This document shows positions 1 to 10,834 of a DNA stretch of 64,000 nucleotides, piece by piece. The stretch covers positions 2,356,001-2,420,000 of the forward strand of contig JAHCVI010000001.1 in NCBI GenBank assembly GCA_019096155.1. Direction: 5' to 3'. This stretch comes from Staphylotrichum longicolle (taxonomy: Eukaryota; Ascomycota; Sordariomycetes; Sordariales; Chaetomiaceae). How positions within the stretch are numbered: position 1 is the stretch's first letter; every line of letters begins with the position of its first letter. The position numbers and the translations under genes were made by a program. The notes beneath the pieces are model-generated. The model did not search any database, was not told the origin of the DNA, and saw nothing but the letters and a program-made list of their open reading frames with translations.

Positions 1-1774
1 GAACTTGGGTGGAAGAACGTAGATTTCGTCGCCAACATTTAGTGTGCCCGAGTAGATGCGCGCAAAGCCGATCAAATGTTCGGGCTCGGCCTCCTTCTCG
101 TCATCCTCGGGTGCGTTCTGCTCCATTGACGCGCCCGAGAACGCCGTCGCCAGGGCATCCATATCGTTGGCACCCATGTTAGTTTGTGCGCGAGCAGCTT
201 CGGCGCGCTTTTTCCTGGCCAACTCGCGTGCCTCCTCGCCGCTCATGGGGCCGCGTCGCCTGTTCTCGGGCAACTCGCTCTCTTTGACGGACACCATCTT
301 GCTCACGTAGGCAACCACGGGATCTGACGGAGCCTTCTTGAACGATACCACGGCATCCTTGACCTTTGGATCGATGTGGTCTGCGCCCGGTACGTCTTCC
401 AGCAGGATTGGGAACCGCTCCGCCTGTGCGACTTTCGGTGATGGGAGAGATTCGACAACCGAGACCAAGAGCGCAACCGAGACAGGAAGCCAGGAGGCGA
501 AGACAGTTGTGAGGAGGAGCTTCGGATCGCGCGAACGAAGAATATGGGGAGGAATGGTGATATTGAGGAACTTGGTGATCTTCTCGAGAAGATTGGCGTC
601 GCCCTTTCCGTTGTCATCGCCGACGGTGGCCTGGTAGACGGCCCATATCTGGTCCAACACTAGCTGGACGAACAGCGGCTTCAAAGGACGCCCCTTTAGA
701 TGTTTGGGACCCAACACCTTCTTCGTTTTTGGGTCAAGGTAGTAGCTCCCCCACAGGACCTTTTCGAGAACGCTGCGCTTGATGCCTAGCTTCTTTTCGT
801 ACAGGCCAGCGAACTGCCTCACCGTAAAGGCCCAGCCGTCAATGGCGCTGCCGAAAATGACGTTGTTCTTTTCCGGGGCAAAGTAGAGCTCCTCGTCGTC
901 CCTTTCCTGAAACTGAAACTCGCCGGAATCGGTCATTTGGTCCGCAGCCCTGGCTTCTTTTGCGGCAGAGGCGGCAACACGGGCCTCCATCTGCTCTCGC
1001 CAGTTGAGATCCTCCTCCATGCGCTCGCCTTGGAAGAAGCTGCCAAGAACAGCGTTGACTTGCTCAAGAAGCTTGCTCAGGTGGATGTATGCCTCGCCTG
1101 GTGTCATCTTCAGCTCTGTGATGAGGCGGTCAATCTTGTTGATGACGAGGAGGGGCTTCAGCTTCTCCGTCCATGTTTGTCTCAGGACGGTGACTGTCTG
1201 ACTGCACACTCCCTCGACTGCGTCGACCAAGACGACAGCGCCATCACAGAGTCGAGACGCTGTAGATACCTCGCTGCTGAAGTCAATGTGGCCGGGCGAG
1301 TCGATGAGGTTGATGAGATACTCCTTCGGCTCAGGGGTGGCGTCGGGACTCGATCGCCTCAACATGGAGAAGTAGAGAGAGATGGCTGACGACTCCATGG
1401 TGATACCTCTGAGCTGCTCGTCTGGCCTCGAGTCGAGATAGCGAATTTTGCCGGCCAACTTGGGTGAGATGATGCCATTTGTTGCAAGGAGGGCGTCGGT
1501 GAGGGATGTTTTGCCATGGTCCTAGGAGATAGTGAGTGGTGAGCTTGGGCTCAGGTACCTTCAGAGAGTGAGAGGGGCAACTCCATACAACATGCGCCAG
1601 GATACAAATCTGCAGAATGTGGTCAGCTCATAGTCCAGGACTTTTTTTCTTCATTCCTCTTTTTGTTTCCTTTTTTCTCTTCCCCTCTTCTTTTCCGGAT
1701 CAGAGACTTACGTTTCGCACGTCATCGGCGTTTTGCTGGAGCTTTGCCAGCTTTTCCGCAGTGACGACAGGCAT
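1..1774 (-). CDS. ria1: EFL1/RIA1 ribosome-assembly GTPase, 5' part (C-terminus outside window)
   Basis: Elongation-factor-2-like GTPase which, with Sdo1/SBDS, releases Tif6/eIF6 from the cytoplasmic pre-60S subunit (family knowledge). Three exons are visible on the minus strand: 1774-1712, a 21-nt microexon 1609-1589, and 1521 running off the left edge, giving 535 residues of a protein normally near 1,100. All introns are GT-AG and the frame is continuous. G motifs are clear: AHV/DHGKTS (G1, split by an intron), RGITMESSA (G2), DSPGH (G3, where EF-2 has DTPGH) and INKID (G4). A long insertion after the G domain and the MPVV start fit EFL1 and not EF-2. The upstream in-frame Met codons lie in the leader. 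The gene is divergent from eIF3l with a shared promoter. The 3' half, including the domain IV/V region, cannot be judged. Confidence 0.93.
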
Positions 1775-2450
1775 CTTGCGTTGTGAGACTTGAGGTGCTT
1801 CGGGGAGAGGGACTGAGTTGAGGACTTCAACCTCCTTGTCGATGCTCTTTTTCTCGAAGGGGCTCGAGGTTATATGTGTTAGGGGGCCAAGGGGCAAAGG
1901 GTATGGCAACCGCGGGGCAGTGGGCGGCCTGACTAACACCTCGATGACTGCCCAGCCAAGGACGGAAAGTGGGATGTTTGGCGGGGCAGAGGCAAGAGAT
2001 CCAAGATCGAGTATCGGATACAAGGATAATTGGCTCGGTGATTGGTGGTGGGCGGCTCAACAAACTGCACCTGCAAGGCTGCTATCGAACCTTGTCGTGG
2101 ATGTGGCATGGAAGATCCGATCATAATCATTATGATTCATTTTGAGCTTTGAGCTGTTTGGTCACCCTCTCTCCGGCCCAGTGCAGCTCCCCTCACGCGG
2201 GGCTGCATGCAATAATCGAGCATAGCCGTTTACGCAATTACCCCTACACACCAAACCCTAAACCGGTGCAGCGGCATCGAAATTTCACCGCCAGGCCCGA
2301 GCCCCTCGACCACAAAAATCGAGCCCCACCCAGCAAAGCATTTCCGGGTCTTTGCGACGGTCACGACAAAGGACACCGGCGACAACCACCACTCCCCACC
2401 GCCAGGACTCGCTTGACGCTGCATTTGCCACAAGCGACCCGACCGACAAC
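1775..2450. promoter_or_regulatory. Shared EFL1/eIF3l divergent promoter
   Basis: This 676-nt stretch separates two divergently transcribed translation/ribosome genes, so it must hold both promoters and both 5' leaders. I see no coding sequence. It contains one telobox-like motif (listed separately), an ATTGG box on the plus strand near 2040 (inverted CCAAT), and a pyrimidine/adenine-rich leader before the eIF3l start. Transcription start sites cannot be placed from sequence alone. Confidence 0.6.
2253..2261 (+). promoter_or_regulatory. Telobox AAACCCTAA upstream of eIF3l
   Basis: AAACCCTAA is an exact match to the telobox and contains the AACCCTAA core bound by Tbf1-type Myb factors at ribosomal-protein and snoRNA promoters in several ascomycetes (established for yeasts). 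It lies about 190 nt upstream of the eIF3l ATG. A nine-base match can arise by chance; its position between two translation-related genes makes it more credible. Confidence 0.4.
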
Positions 2451-3994
2451 ATGAGTTACCAGACCGGCATGGCGCCCGCCCGCGCCATTGAGAACGACAG
2501 CGATGTCGAGGAGGAGGCCCTGGTCGCCGACTACCGGGAGCAGGTGCAATATGAGGATGGCATGGACGACCTCGACCAGGCGTCGCTCGCTCAGCAGGCC
2601 GACGAGATCCAGTCCCGCCTGGTCCAGGCTGCCCAGCCGCTGGATTTCCAGGCAACCCTCGAGACCAAGTTCTCGAGCTACGACAACTACTGCGCTCTGT
2701 TCCACTACATCCTCAACTCCGAAGGCCCCGTGGATCTCGAGCCCCCGTCGGTCAGTCTCCCCGCAGCCATGCAGTTCGTTCGGCTTTGTCGTTGAGCCGT
2801 CGCTGACTTTGTCCTAGTACTACTGGGCGTGGGATGTGATTGACGAGTTCATCTACCAATTCAACACATTCTCCTCATACCGCGCCCGCATCGCGAGGCA
2901 AGCCAACAATGAGGAGGAGGCCCAGATCCTGCGCGACCACCCGAACACGTGGGGCTGCTACAGCGTCCTCAACGTCCTCTACTCCCTGATCCAGAAGTCG
3001 CAGATCACGGAGCAGCTGACCGCCATGAGGCGCAACGAGGATCCCATGGCCGTGGCCGGTCCCTACGGCACCAAGAACCTCTACCGCATGCTTGGCTACT
3101 TCTCCATCATCGGTCTTCTCCGCGTCCACACCCTTCTCGGAGACTTCAGCCTTGCGCTCAAGACCCTCGACGACATTGAGCTCAACAAGAAGGCCATGTT
3201 CGCCCGCGTCATGGCTGCCCACTTCACAACCTACTACTATGTGGGCTTCTCGTACATGATGATGCGCCGCTACGCCGACGCCATCCGCATGTTCAGCCAC
3301 ATCCTGGTCTACGTCTCGCGGACCAAGAACTTCCAGAAGAACACGCAGTACGACTCCATCTCCAAGAAGAATGACCAGATGCTCGCCCTGATCGCCATCT
3401 GCGTGGCCTTCCACCCCACGCGCCTGGACGACACCATCCACACCGCCCTGCGGGAGAAGTACGGCGACCAGCTGCTGAAGCTGCAGCGTGGCGGCCCCGA
3501 GTCGCTCCCCATCTTCGAGGAGCTCTTCCGCCTCGCCTGCCCCAAGTTCATCTCGCCCGTGCCCCCTGACTTCGACAGGCCCGAGGCCAACATCGACCCC
3601 ATCGACCACCACCTGTCGGTCTTCATGGAGGAGGTCAAGACCAACATGTGGAGCCCGACCGTCAAGTCGTACCTGCGCCTGTACACCACCATGGACCTTA
3701 AGAAGCTGGCCGGCTTCCTCGACGTCAAGCCCGAGGAGCTGCGCTCCTGGCTCCTTGTCAACAAGCAGCGGACTAAGCAGCTGCGCTGGACTGACAACGG
3801 GCTCCTGGAGGGCGAGCTGGTGAACATTAGCGACCTCGACTATGCGCTGCAGGGTGTAAGTTTCTCCTTGAAAATCCCGTGTTTAACAGCCAGACTGACC
3901 CGTTTCGCAGGATCTGATTCACATCTCCGAGGCGAAGATGGGCCGCAAACTGGTTGACTGGTATCTCCGCAACCTGTCGCGCACGTACGCATGA
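2451..3994 (+). CDS. Translation initiation factor eIF3 subunit L
   Basis: Subunit L of eIF3, the scaffold that recruits mRNA and the ternary complex to the 40S ribosome; L sits in the PCI/MPN core (family knowledge). Three exons: 2451-2750, 2818-3855 and 3911-3994, joined in phase 0, giving 473 residues, the usual size. The sequence shows the acidic N-terminus, the long alpha-helical region (with WGCYSVLNVLYSLIQKSQ and the YYYVGFSYMMMRRYADA helix pair) and the C-terminal PCI/winged-helix part ending near WYLRNLSRTYA. The ATG was chosen because it gives the family's usual N-terminus and follows an adenine-rich leader (gacaacATG). The last exon is short (84 nt) but needed to finish the conserved C-terminus. 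Divergent from EFL1. Confidence 0.95.
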
Positions 3995-6900
3995 ACACGA
4001 TAATTTCGTTAATCGGCATGGGTGCTGGCGGCAACACGGGGCGGGGAGGATCGAGTCTTCCTCGCCGAGAATCTCTTGGTCATTGTGTAATCTTGGGGTT
4101 GGGAGTCTTAGGGTTACGCAGGTCTCTGTCAGCAGCATTGCATTGGCGTCGGATGGACACATGAGATCTTCAGGAACGAGGCAAGGGGGGTGGAAGAATT
4201 GGTAGACGAAAAGATATGATGGCGGAGACAGAAGAGCAGATCTTGACCAAGACACTGTCTCTCAGGCAAATGGTTCGCTTGAACTACAGTACGCAGAGGG
4301 GGTGTGGCCGTGCATCCCGAGCCGGCGAATCGACGCCCGGAAAAGGAAAGATAGGAAGATGACAGGGAAAATATCCGGGATGATAAAGGCGGTAGTGGTC
4401 GCGAGGAGGCGGGCTGGAGATATCATGGCGCAAATCAAGACACTTTCACAATCTCGCTTTCCCGTCTCTGCGTGATGACGATGCCCAGAACGGACGCTAT
4501 CGCAACCCAGGTTAGAGGACCGAACCTCCGGCCTTTCCCCGCGGAAAACAGCGGGAGGTCCTGCTTCTGCTGGGTATCGTCGCACACATGCTTTGGGTGA
4601 GCAGAACGGCGGTCCTGCCGTCCCTTGGCATTTGGGTTTGACAAATCTCGGAATCCTCCCCTTGTCTCATATCACAAACCCGAGAGCGCCAAGGCCGATG
4701 ACAACAATGGGCGGCCCGCCGGGTGCGAGGCAAAGACCAGTCATAAAAACTACCTCAGCTCGGGCTATCAATGATGAGTTTTTCGCTCCTGCTTGGCTGG
4801 GGTGTTCCTTGGGTTTTCGGGAAGGCTGTGTCCGAAAGGGAGGCCTCCGACTCCCTACCTTACAGCACATACCCCCGTGTGTGGATTGCTGGGCTGCTAT
4901 GGGCTGCCGGATGCTTGGCTGGGTTCTTGGCTACAGTTTGCAGCGTGGAGGTTGGATGGGCGGGTTTTTTGAGGTGCAGGTTTGGTGGTTGCAGCGTGCG
5001 GGTGGTGGGTGGTGCGGTTTTATGGCGTCAGTTTTGTTGTGTGTATGTATTTTTTTGGGGGGGCCCTGGGCTGCTTCGTGATGGAATGAAGTGCATTGCA
5101 GTTGGTGCAGTGCCTTCCATGAGCTGCGAGGGATGGTGGGGGAGGGGGGGAGCTGCCCGGGACGGGAGCTGTGAGCTGTGAGCTCCAGAGGGGTGGGCGG
5201 GGCTGGGAGGTTGTGAAGAACCTGGAAGCAGCCAGCATGTCTAAGATGATCTTGATGATGCCATGTTGGGGGTTCCAGATCTCCTCTGGTGCGCTGCGCG
5301 ATGTGTCTCTGTCGCCTGCCTTGTCTGGAAGTATGATTTCACCGGATCTACTGGGCAGGGACCGACCATTTTGGCGCTGTCTCAGCCATGTGTAGCCAGA
5401 CGCCACGCCGATAGGAGGGCTCTGGCTGCCGCAACGAGACGGGCGGACCTCCGTAACACAACAGAATCTCTCGCTCGAGATAGGATTTACCAACCTCGGG
5501 TAACACGGGGGCGCGGCGTGCGAGACACGCTGGTCTAACCTCTCTTCTGAGGGTCTTCCCTTCTTGCTGACCGCCTCCCTCTCCATTCACGACTCCATCA
5601 AGGTGACGCATCTCGACAAGGACACGACAGGGGACGGCTCTCGCGGCGCTGCCGGAGCGGCAACCCCACCTGTTGGCACCTTGGCGGTGGCTACAGGAGC
5701 CGAACCCTGTCTCTTTTCCAAGAGTCAAGACACCAAGGCGGGCGTCCACGGAATGTGTGGGGTCGACGGTTGAAGGGTCCAACAAGAAAACGGCAGTATC
5801 TGGGATAATTACCGAGCTTCTCCCCTTCGAGCCGAGCGCGGGTTTCGTGGGAGGTGTGGGTGCAAAGGTACAGGTACCCGGTTGACCTGCCGCCTGTTAC
5901 GCATGTTTACTGTGGTCTCAGTGATGTTGGTGAGCGGCATTGTCGAGGGGGAGGTGGCGGTCACCAGCGATAGCAGTGCGCTAAGACCCGAGGAGCGGGC
6001 TGCCAAGGCCCTATCGCCTGAAGCTTGGCCTGTGGTGTCTCTTGGTGTCGTGCACCGCCGGGCTCGTAGGTTCTGGATATCCATCACAGACCTCGGGACA
6101 CGGACACGTGTGGTTGTCGACGTGTGTGTGTGGCGTGCTGCGCTGCGAATGCTCTGTCGTGGAGTCTAAAACGCCATGGTTGCGGCCATCTTACACACCT
6201 AGCGCACATGAAGTCGGTTGAGGGTCTGGACACACGCTCAGATATCATGATCAGCTCCTGGAGCTAATCCGCTGCTGCTATTGACACTGTTTGACGTGCG
6301 CCGATCGACGCATCTGGCCCCCCCGGCGCCTCGAATCGCTGTCCGACGCTTCACATGCTGCTCGCACCACAGAGGGGCAGACGGACGGATCGAAGAGTCG
6401 GCGATTTACTTCGTACAGGGCACTCGAAGCGGTTTAGGGCATGAGGAATAACGTTAGCTGGCCTAACTGGCCAACGAAACGAGCCAGAAGCTTCTCGGGA
6501 TGCAGCACCGGCTGCGCTAAAATGACAACCTGACCAGTGCCGCAACCGTGGTGCCGTTAGGCCCTGCTGGGACAAGGGTCGAGCGTAGCATCCGCCCGCT
6601 CGCCAAGCCGCACGGCGAAAAATATGCAAGAGGAGTGACACCGCGGGAGCTCGAGCCGCGATGTCGACGCCCTGCTGCTGGGGTGCCTCAGGTGCCAGCC
6701 AAGATTCGGCTTATTACGCCAACTCCCGCTGGTCTGGTCGGTGTCTTGTCGTGTCTTGTCGTGTCTTGCCCAGCAGCTTTGTCCAACAGCTTGGCTTTCC
6801 ATATTGGCCGTCTTTGATCACGCCGCGTCTGTGTCATAGTTAGTGCAGTGTCAAAACGCCAAGCTTCGAGTTTGGAGAACTGCTCTCCCTGCCACGCGCA

Positions 6901-7320
6901 CCGCCCCGCCAGGAGCTCCTTCCGGCAATTCAGCACGACCTGAGCTAACAGAGCTCGCTTTGCGCTTGCCATCTGGTCGGGCCCGGTCTTCATTCCACTT
7001 CTGCGCCCACGTGGACAAAACTCGAGATTGCGATCGAAGAAAGGCGTGCTTGCCTGGAACTCTCTCTGCTCTCCTTGTTGCCAGTTTCCGCGCACGCATC
7101 CCGTTCCCCCTTCGCTGCGTTGTTGACCGGCTCCACCACCACATAAAGTATCCGCCCAGACTTGTCCTCAACCACCGCGCCGGCTCTCCGCGAGCTCTTC
7201 GACCCTCCCCCAGCTCCATGCTGATTACGAAAGGATAGCCTCTGCTGGCCTCTCCCGAGGCCGATCGAGCACTGGCATAGCCCCGGAAACGCGACGACTG
7301 ATCAAAGATTCCACCATACG
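3995..7320. other. 3.3-kb stretch with no supportable gene
   Basis: The first few hundred bases should be the eIF3l 3' UTR. The rest has only short, mutually overlapping open frames on all six frames, none with domain-like composition. A 69-codon minus-strand frame (4644-4435) has one hydrophobic helix near its C-terminus but no recognisable family. A 10-nt triple repeat at 6741-6770 lies here. The last ~500 nt before 7321 are presumably the promoter and leader of the stress-protein gene. Confidence 0.5.
6741..6770 (+). repeat. Three tandem copies of GTGTCTTGTC
   Basis: Three head-to-tail 10-nt units, the third differing at one base. Too short and isolated to imply function; replication slippage is the simplest explanation. 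Confidence 0.8.
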
Positions 7321-9906
7321 ATGGCCAAGACCAACCATGTGGCCCGACTAACAACTACTTCATCGCCCGCGCTCTCCAAGAGCCCCGACTCTGATGTGTC
7401 CCCAGGAACGAAATTGCCATCGCCGCCGGCCGACTATTTCTCGACCTCTGGCGTCAACGGCAACTCGAAATCCAATGGCGCGCGCCCTGCGTTTGTCGCT
7501 GCATCGACCGGTGCCAGCACCACGACCACATTAACCTCCATCTCGGAGGAGTTCCACCCGGACAGCTCTCGACATTCGTCAAACGACAGCGGCCGCCCTT
7601 TTGACGGACACAGGAAGTCCTCAACCGCCTCCGTCACCTTCCGGTCGCCGCGTAATCCGTCGCTGCCCCAGGGTAACCCACGCAAGACAGATAATCGTCG
7701 GTTGCGCGAGTCGTCACCTTCGCCTGTGAGGTGAGTGCACTTACTGCTTTCCTATTCTCTTCTCCTCAGTCCACACCTTCGAGGCGCAATTGATCCGTCC
7801 CGGTGACGTCCCACACACAACTGCTGTACGCAGACCCAGTGGTCTCGACCGGAGTCAGCGTTGGACACGGATGTTTGTCTCTCCCGCCGAAACCTCCGCC
7901 GTGCCAACGCCCACTAGCCTCCGAGGCGAGTGCCAAGCTGTCGTCGTGGGTGCCCGATGGGCTCGAAAGAAAAACCGCCATTCCCCCACCCAAAGGCGTC
8001 GGATAGCGGCCGTCCTCGTCCCAACATTGTCAAGGAGGGGTGTTGGCAGCGGTCAGCTGCAAATGGCAACAGGAGCGGCACCCCCTAGTTTCCCCGCACC
8101 CTTTGGGCCCACACTGGGAGGAAGCCCGCAGCCCTACCTTCTCGCCAAAACGGTCGCGTGGGAAGGACAACGGGAACAGCGGCGTACCACCGACATGCAT
8201 AGCGGCTAAAGCCTCCTTGGAAACCGTTCTCCCGAGGTCGACCTGCATCATGGAAGGTGGTAGACTGGGGCCAGGGACAGGCTGTTGCCGGTGGCCTTGC
8301 TCCAAACCTCGGACCCCGCCACCCCACTATCCAACTCAATCTGGCTGGACGATGTCATGCTTCTCGCCCAATTCCGTTAGCTGAGGCCACAAGAAGAGGT
8401 CCTCCATGCCCGCTTTTGCCCAACTCCTCTTCGCTGGGCCCTGTGGCTGTGTTGGGAGTCGAGATCGCAATCGCCCGATGCACATGCTCAGACCTCACGC
8501 TTTCCCCACGTCATCTCTGTCCCCCTCCTGCTGCATCGATCTTGGTGCCTTGCGATCTTAAAACACCCCCGCAAGATTTTGCACTTGGTCACGCGCTCTA
8601 TCTTCAACGCTCCACCACAGCATTAGACCTTCCCATTGTTATCCTCCATTTCGGAAACCTCTTTATCCTCCTACAATTCTCAATTCACCCCGTCACGAAT
8701 CGAGAAAAAAAAAGGTCCGGCTCCGAGGCATGGCCACGCTAACGGCGAACCCTCCTCCGCCTCACAGGTTCGAGCAACATGTCGGGTTCGATAACCTCCC
8801 AGTCGGGGAGGCGACCAAGAACAATCCCTCGTCGTTTACGCTCCAAGCGAGGCACCAAGGCTACCACCCATCGCGAAGATCCCGCACGTTCATGATTGGG
8901 GTGGACGAGCATGCGTACTCTGACTGTGCGTTGGTCTGGCTGCTCAACAACATGGTGGACGACGGCGATGAGGTGATTTGCGTGAGGGTGGTGGAAAACG
9001 CTTCTCGGCCCGACAAGAATTACCAAGAGGAGGCGAAAAGGCTGTTGGAGGGCATCAAATCCAAGAACGATCTCAACAAGTCTATCAGCATTGTGCTAGA
9101 GTACTCTGTTGGGAAGCTCCACGATACGTTTCAGCAGCTGGTTGGTTTCCATCACGGACCGAGTGCTTTGACCGTCGGATTGCTAACTCGAACATTAGCT
9201 GGGTATCTATAATCCGTCCATGCTTGTGGTAGGCACGAAGGGGAGGTCTCTCGGAGGATTTCAAGGGCTGATGAATACACGGAACTCTTTCTCGAAATAC
9301 TGCCTGCAATACAGCCCGATTCCGGTCGTGGTTGTGAGGCCGGACGACAAGCGCCTCAAGAAGCGAGAGAAGCGCACCCAAGACCCGTCGCGGCAGAGCT
9401 ACGCTGCGATGCTTGCGTACAACTCGGGCAGGCATGAAGCCGACAGCGAGGCCAGCAGTATCTATGAGTTTGAGAAGGGCATATCTGCGGACGAAGAGGC
9501 ACATCGGGTCGCCGCAGCCATCGGGCTCCCTGCGAGATTTGATCCTACTATCAAACCGTACAAACCCCGCGACGCACAGCGCCGGCGGTCTTCACCGTCC
9601 TCGTTAACGTCTGGAAGGACGACGTCCCTGTCTCCACCTCCGACCCCGCTTCCCAACGAGAGCGGGGAAGAGGAAAGCGACAACGACGAGGACGAGTTTG
9701 AGGTCGAGGCCGTCTCAGGCCACCAGCTTGCGCAAGGGGGTCGGAAGCAGACTGGGCTCGAAAGAGAGCAGAAGGAGCGCCTCCATGCTATGGAAGTTGG
9801 AGAAGCTGCAGCCCTGCTTAAGTCGGGCAAGTCCAACCAGGACGAGGAGGACGACGACGACGACGAGTCTCAGGAAAGGGCGTCGGGAGATGCGCCCAAG
9901 TCTTAG
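7321..9906 (+). CDS. Universal stress protein (UspA) family protein with long Ser-rich N-terminus
   Basis: Fungal USP-family protein; the family binds ATP and is linked to stress responses, but the role of this fungal type is unknown. Exons 7321-7730, 8768-9140 and 9199-9906 join in frame (AG|G, then phase 0) to give 496 residues. Residues 1-137 are Ser/Pro/Thr-rich and probably disordered. The USP fold runs from about 165 (SRRSRTFMIGVDEHAYSDCA) to about 310, with the nucleotide-loop-like VVGTKGRSLGG and closing strand PIPVVVVRP. The C-terminus is very acidic with a run of six Asp codons. Intron 2 is a normal 58 nt; intron 1 is 1,037 nt, unusually long for this kind of genome, and may contain a second promoter with an alternative ATG at 8730. 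The TAG stop is followed in frame by more acidic codons. Confidence 0.85.
8560..8729 (+). promoter_or_regulatory. Possible internal promoter/leader for a short USP isoform
   Basis: Inside the long first intron of the stress-protein gene, a C/T-rich block (about 8590-8700) is followed by an A-run and ATG at 8730 in the context gaggcATGG. From this ATG the frame reads 12 residues (MATLTANPPPPH) straight into the exon-2 frame without splicing. CT-rich leaders just before an ATG are common in filamentous-fungal promoters. This is inference only. Confidence 0.35.
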
Positions 9907-10834
9907 GATGATGGTTCAGATACGGCCGAGTCAGAGGATTTGGACTTGGTAAAGTCTCGCTTTTGCTCAAACAGAGAGCTAACATGGCGTTTCTGGCGTA
10001 CGGTTGTGCCTTTTCGGTGGGCGAGGCGGCTTAGATGAAGGGCCTGTCTAGCTACTAACAGAGGACAGCAACGGTTTCTTTTGTCTCGAACGGTGGCTTT
10101 CTGCTCTTTCGGGCCATGTCATATATTTGCGCGGCTGGGGCAAAGTCGGGAATGGGGGCAAGGAAACGGTGTCTTGTGTGTTGTACATCACCGGGTTGGC
10201 GGCACTCTCCAGCGATGTTTTTTGTAGATTAATGGCAAGGGTCATTTTTTTCTTTCGCACAAGTCAGCTCATCCAGGATTGCTCTGTCGAACTATTCTGT
10301 CTCGAGCATGTTACAACCCGTGCCACAGGATCCGGCAATCTTTGGTCCTTGGGTCTCACAAGCGCAACGTATCGAGTTTACTCTAGCCACTACGCCTTCG
10401 CCTCGTTATGCGATGATGCGACACAGCGTCCCCCGGCACACAACCCAGGGGTGGGAATCTGGTGGCCGTTTGGCTGGTGGGGTACTAAAAGCAACCAACG
10501 TTCTTTCGACAGCGACCCACACACACTGCCCCGTTGTACCAGGATCCCTTGTCTCCGCGTTGGTTGTCAGCTCAACCTCCAACCTCAACTTTCAACAAAC
10601 GAGCAGCAATCGAAGACACGGAGTCGGCCCGCATCACCACCATGACAAGGGAGTCCCGCGTTCCGTAACTTCCGTCAGAGACAACTCGATCTCGATTCAA
10701 TTGCGCCGTATGATGTTGCCGCGATCCAATCGTACCCAACCCGTCGCTACCGGACCGCGCAATACGACCATCCTCCCCCCACCTCCACACCATCGACGCC
10801 GGGGACAAGACCAAACCATCCCGCAATAACAACA
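9907..10834. other. Intergenic: USP 3' end and GPHR promoter
   Basis: No gene seen. Right after the USP stop, about 14 codons in the same frame remain acidic (see findings). The remainder is a tandem-gene intergenic region with a probable leader ending in ataacaacaATGACG at 10835. The long open frames crossing 10.7-12.0 kb on the minus strand are the GC-rich complement of the next gene. Confidence 0.55.

Noticed and set aside
2875..3612. 245-codon minus-strand frame in eIF3l
   Set aside because: Val/Gly/Glu-rich shadow of a well-conserved gene.
4435..4644. 69-codon minus-strand frame with one hydrophobic helix, considered as a RAMP4/YSY6-like small ER protein
   Set aside because: It lacks the family's basic N-terminal pattern and Pro-Ile-Ser-Pro motif, and no splice-supported partner exon was found.
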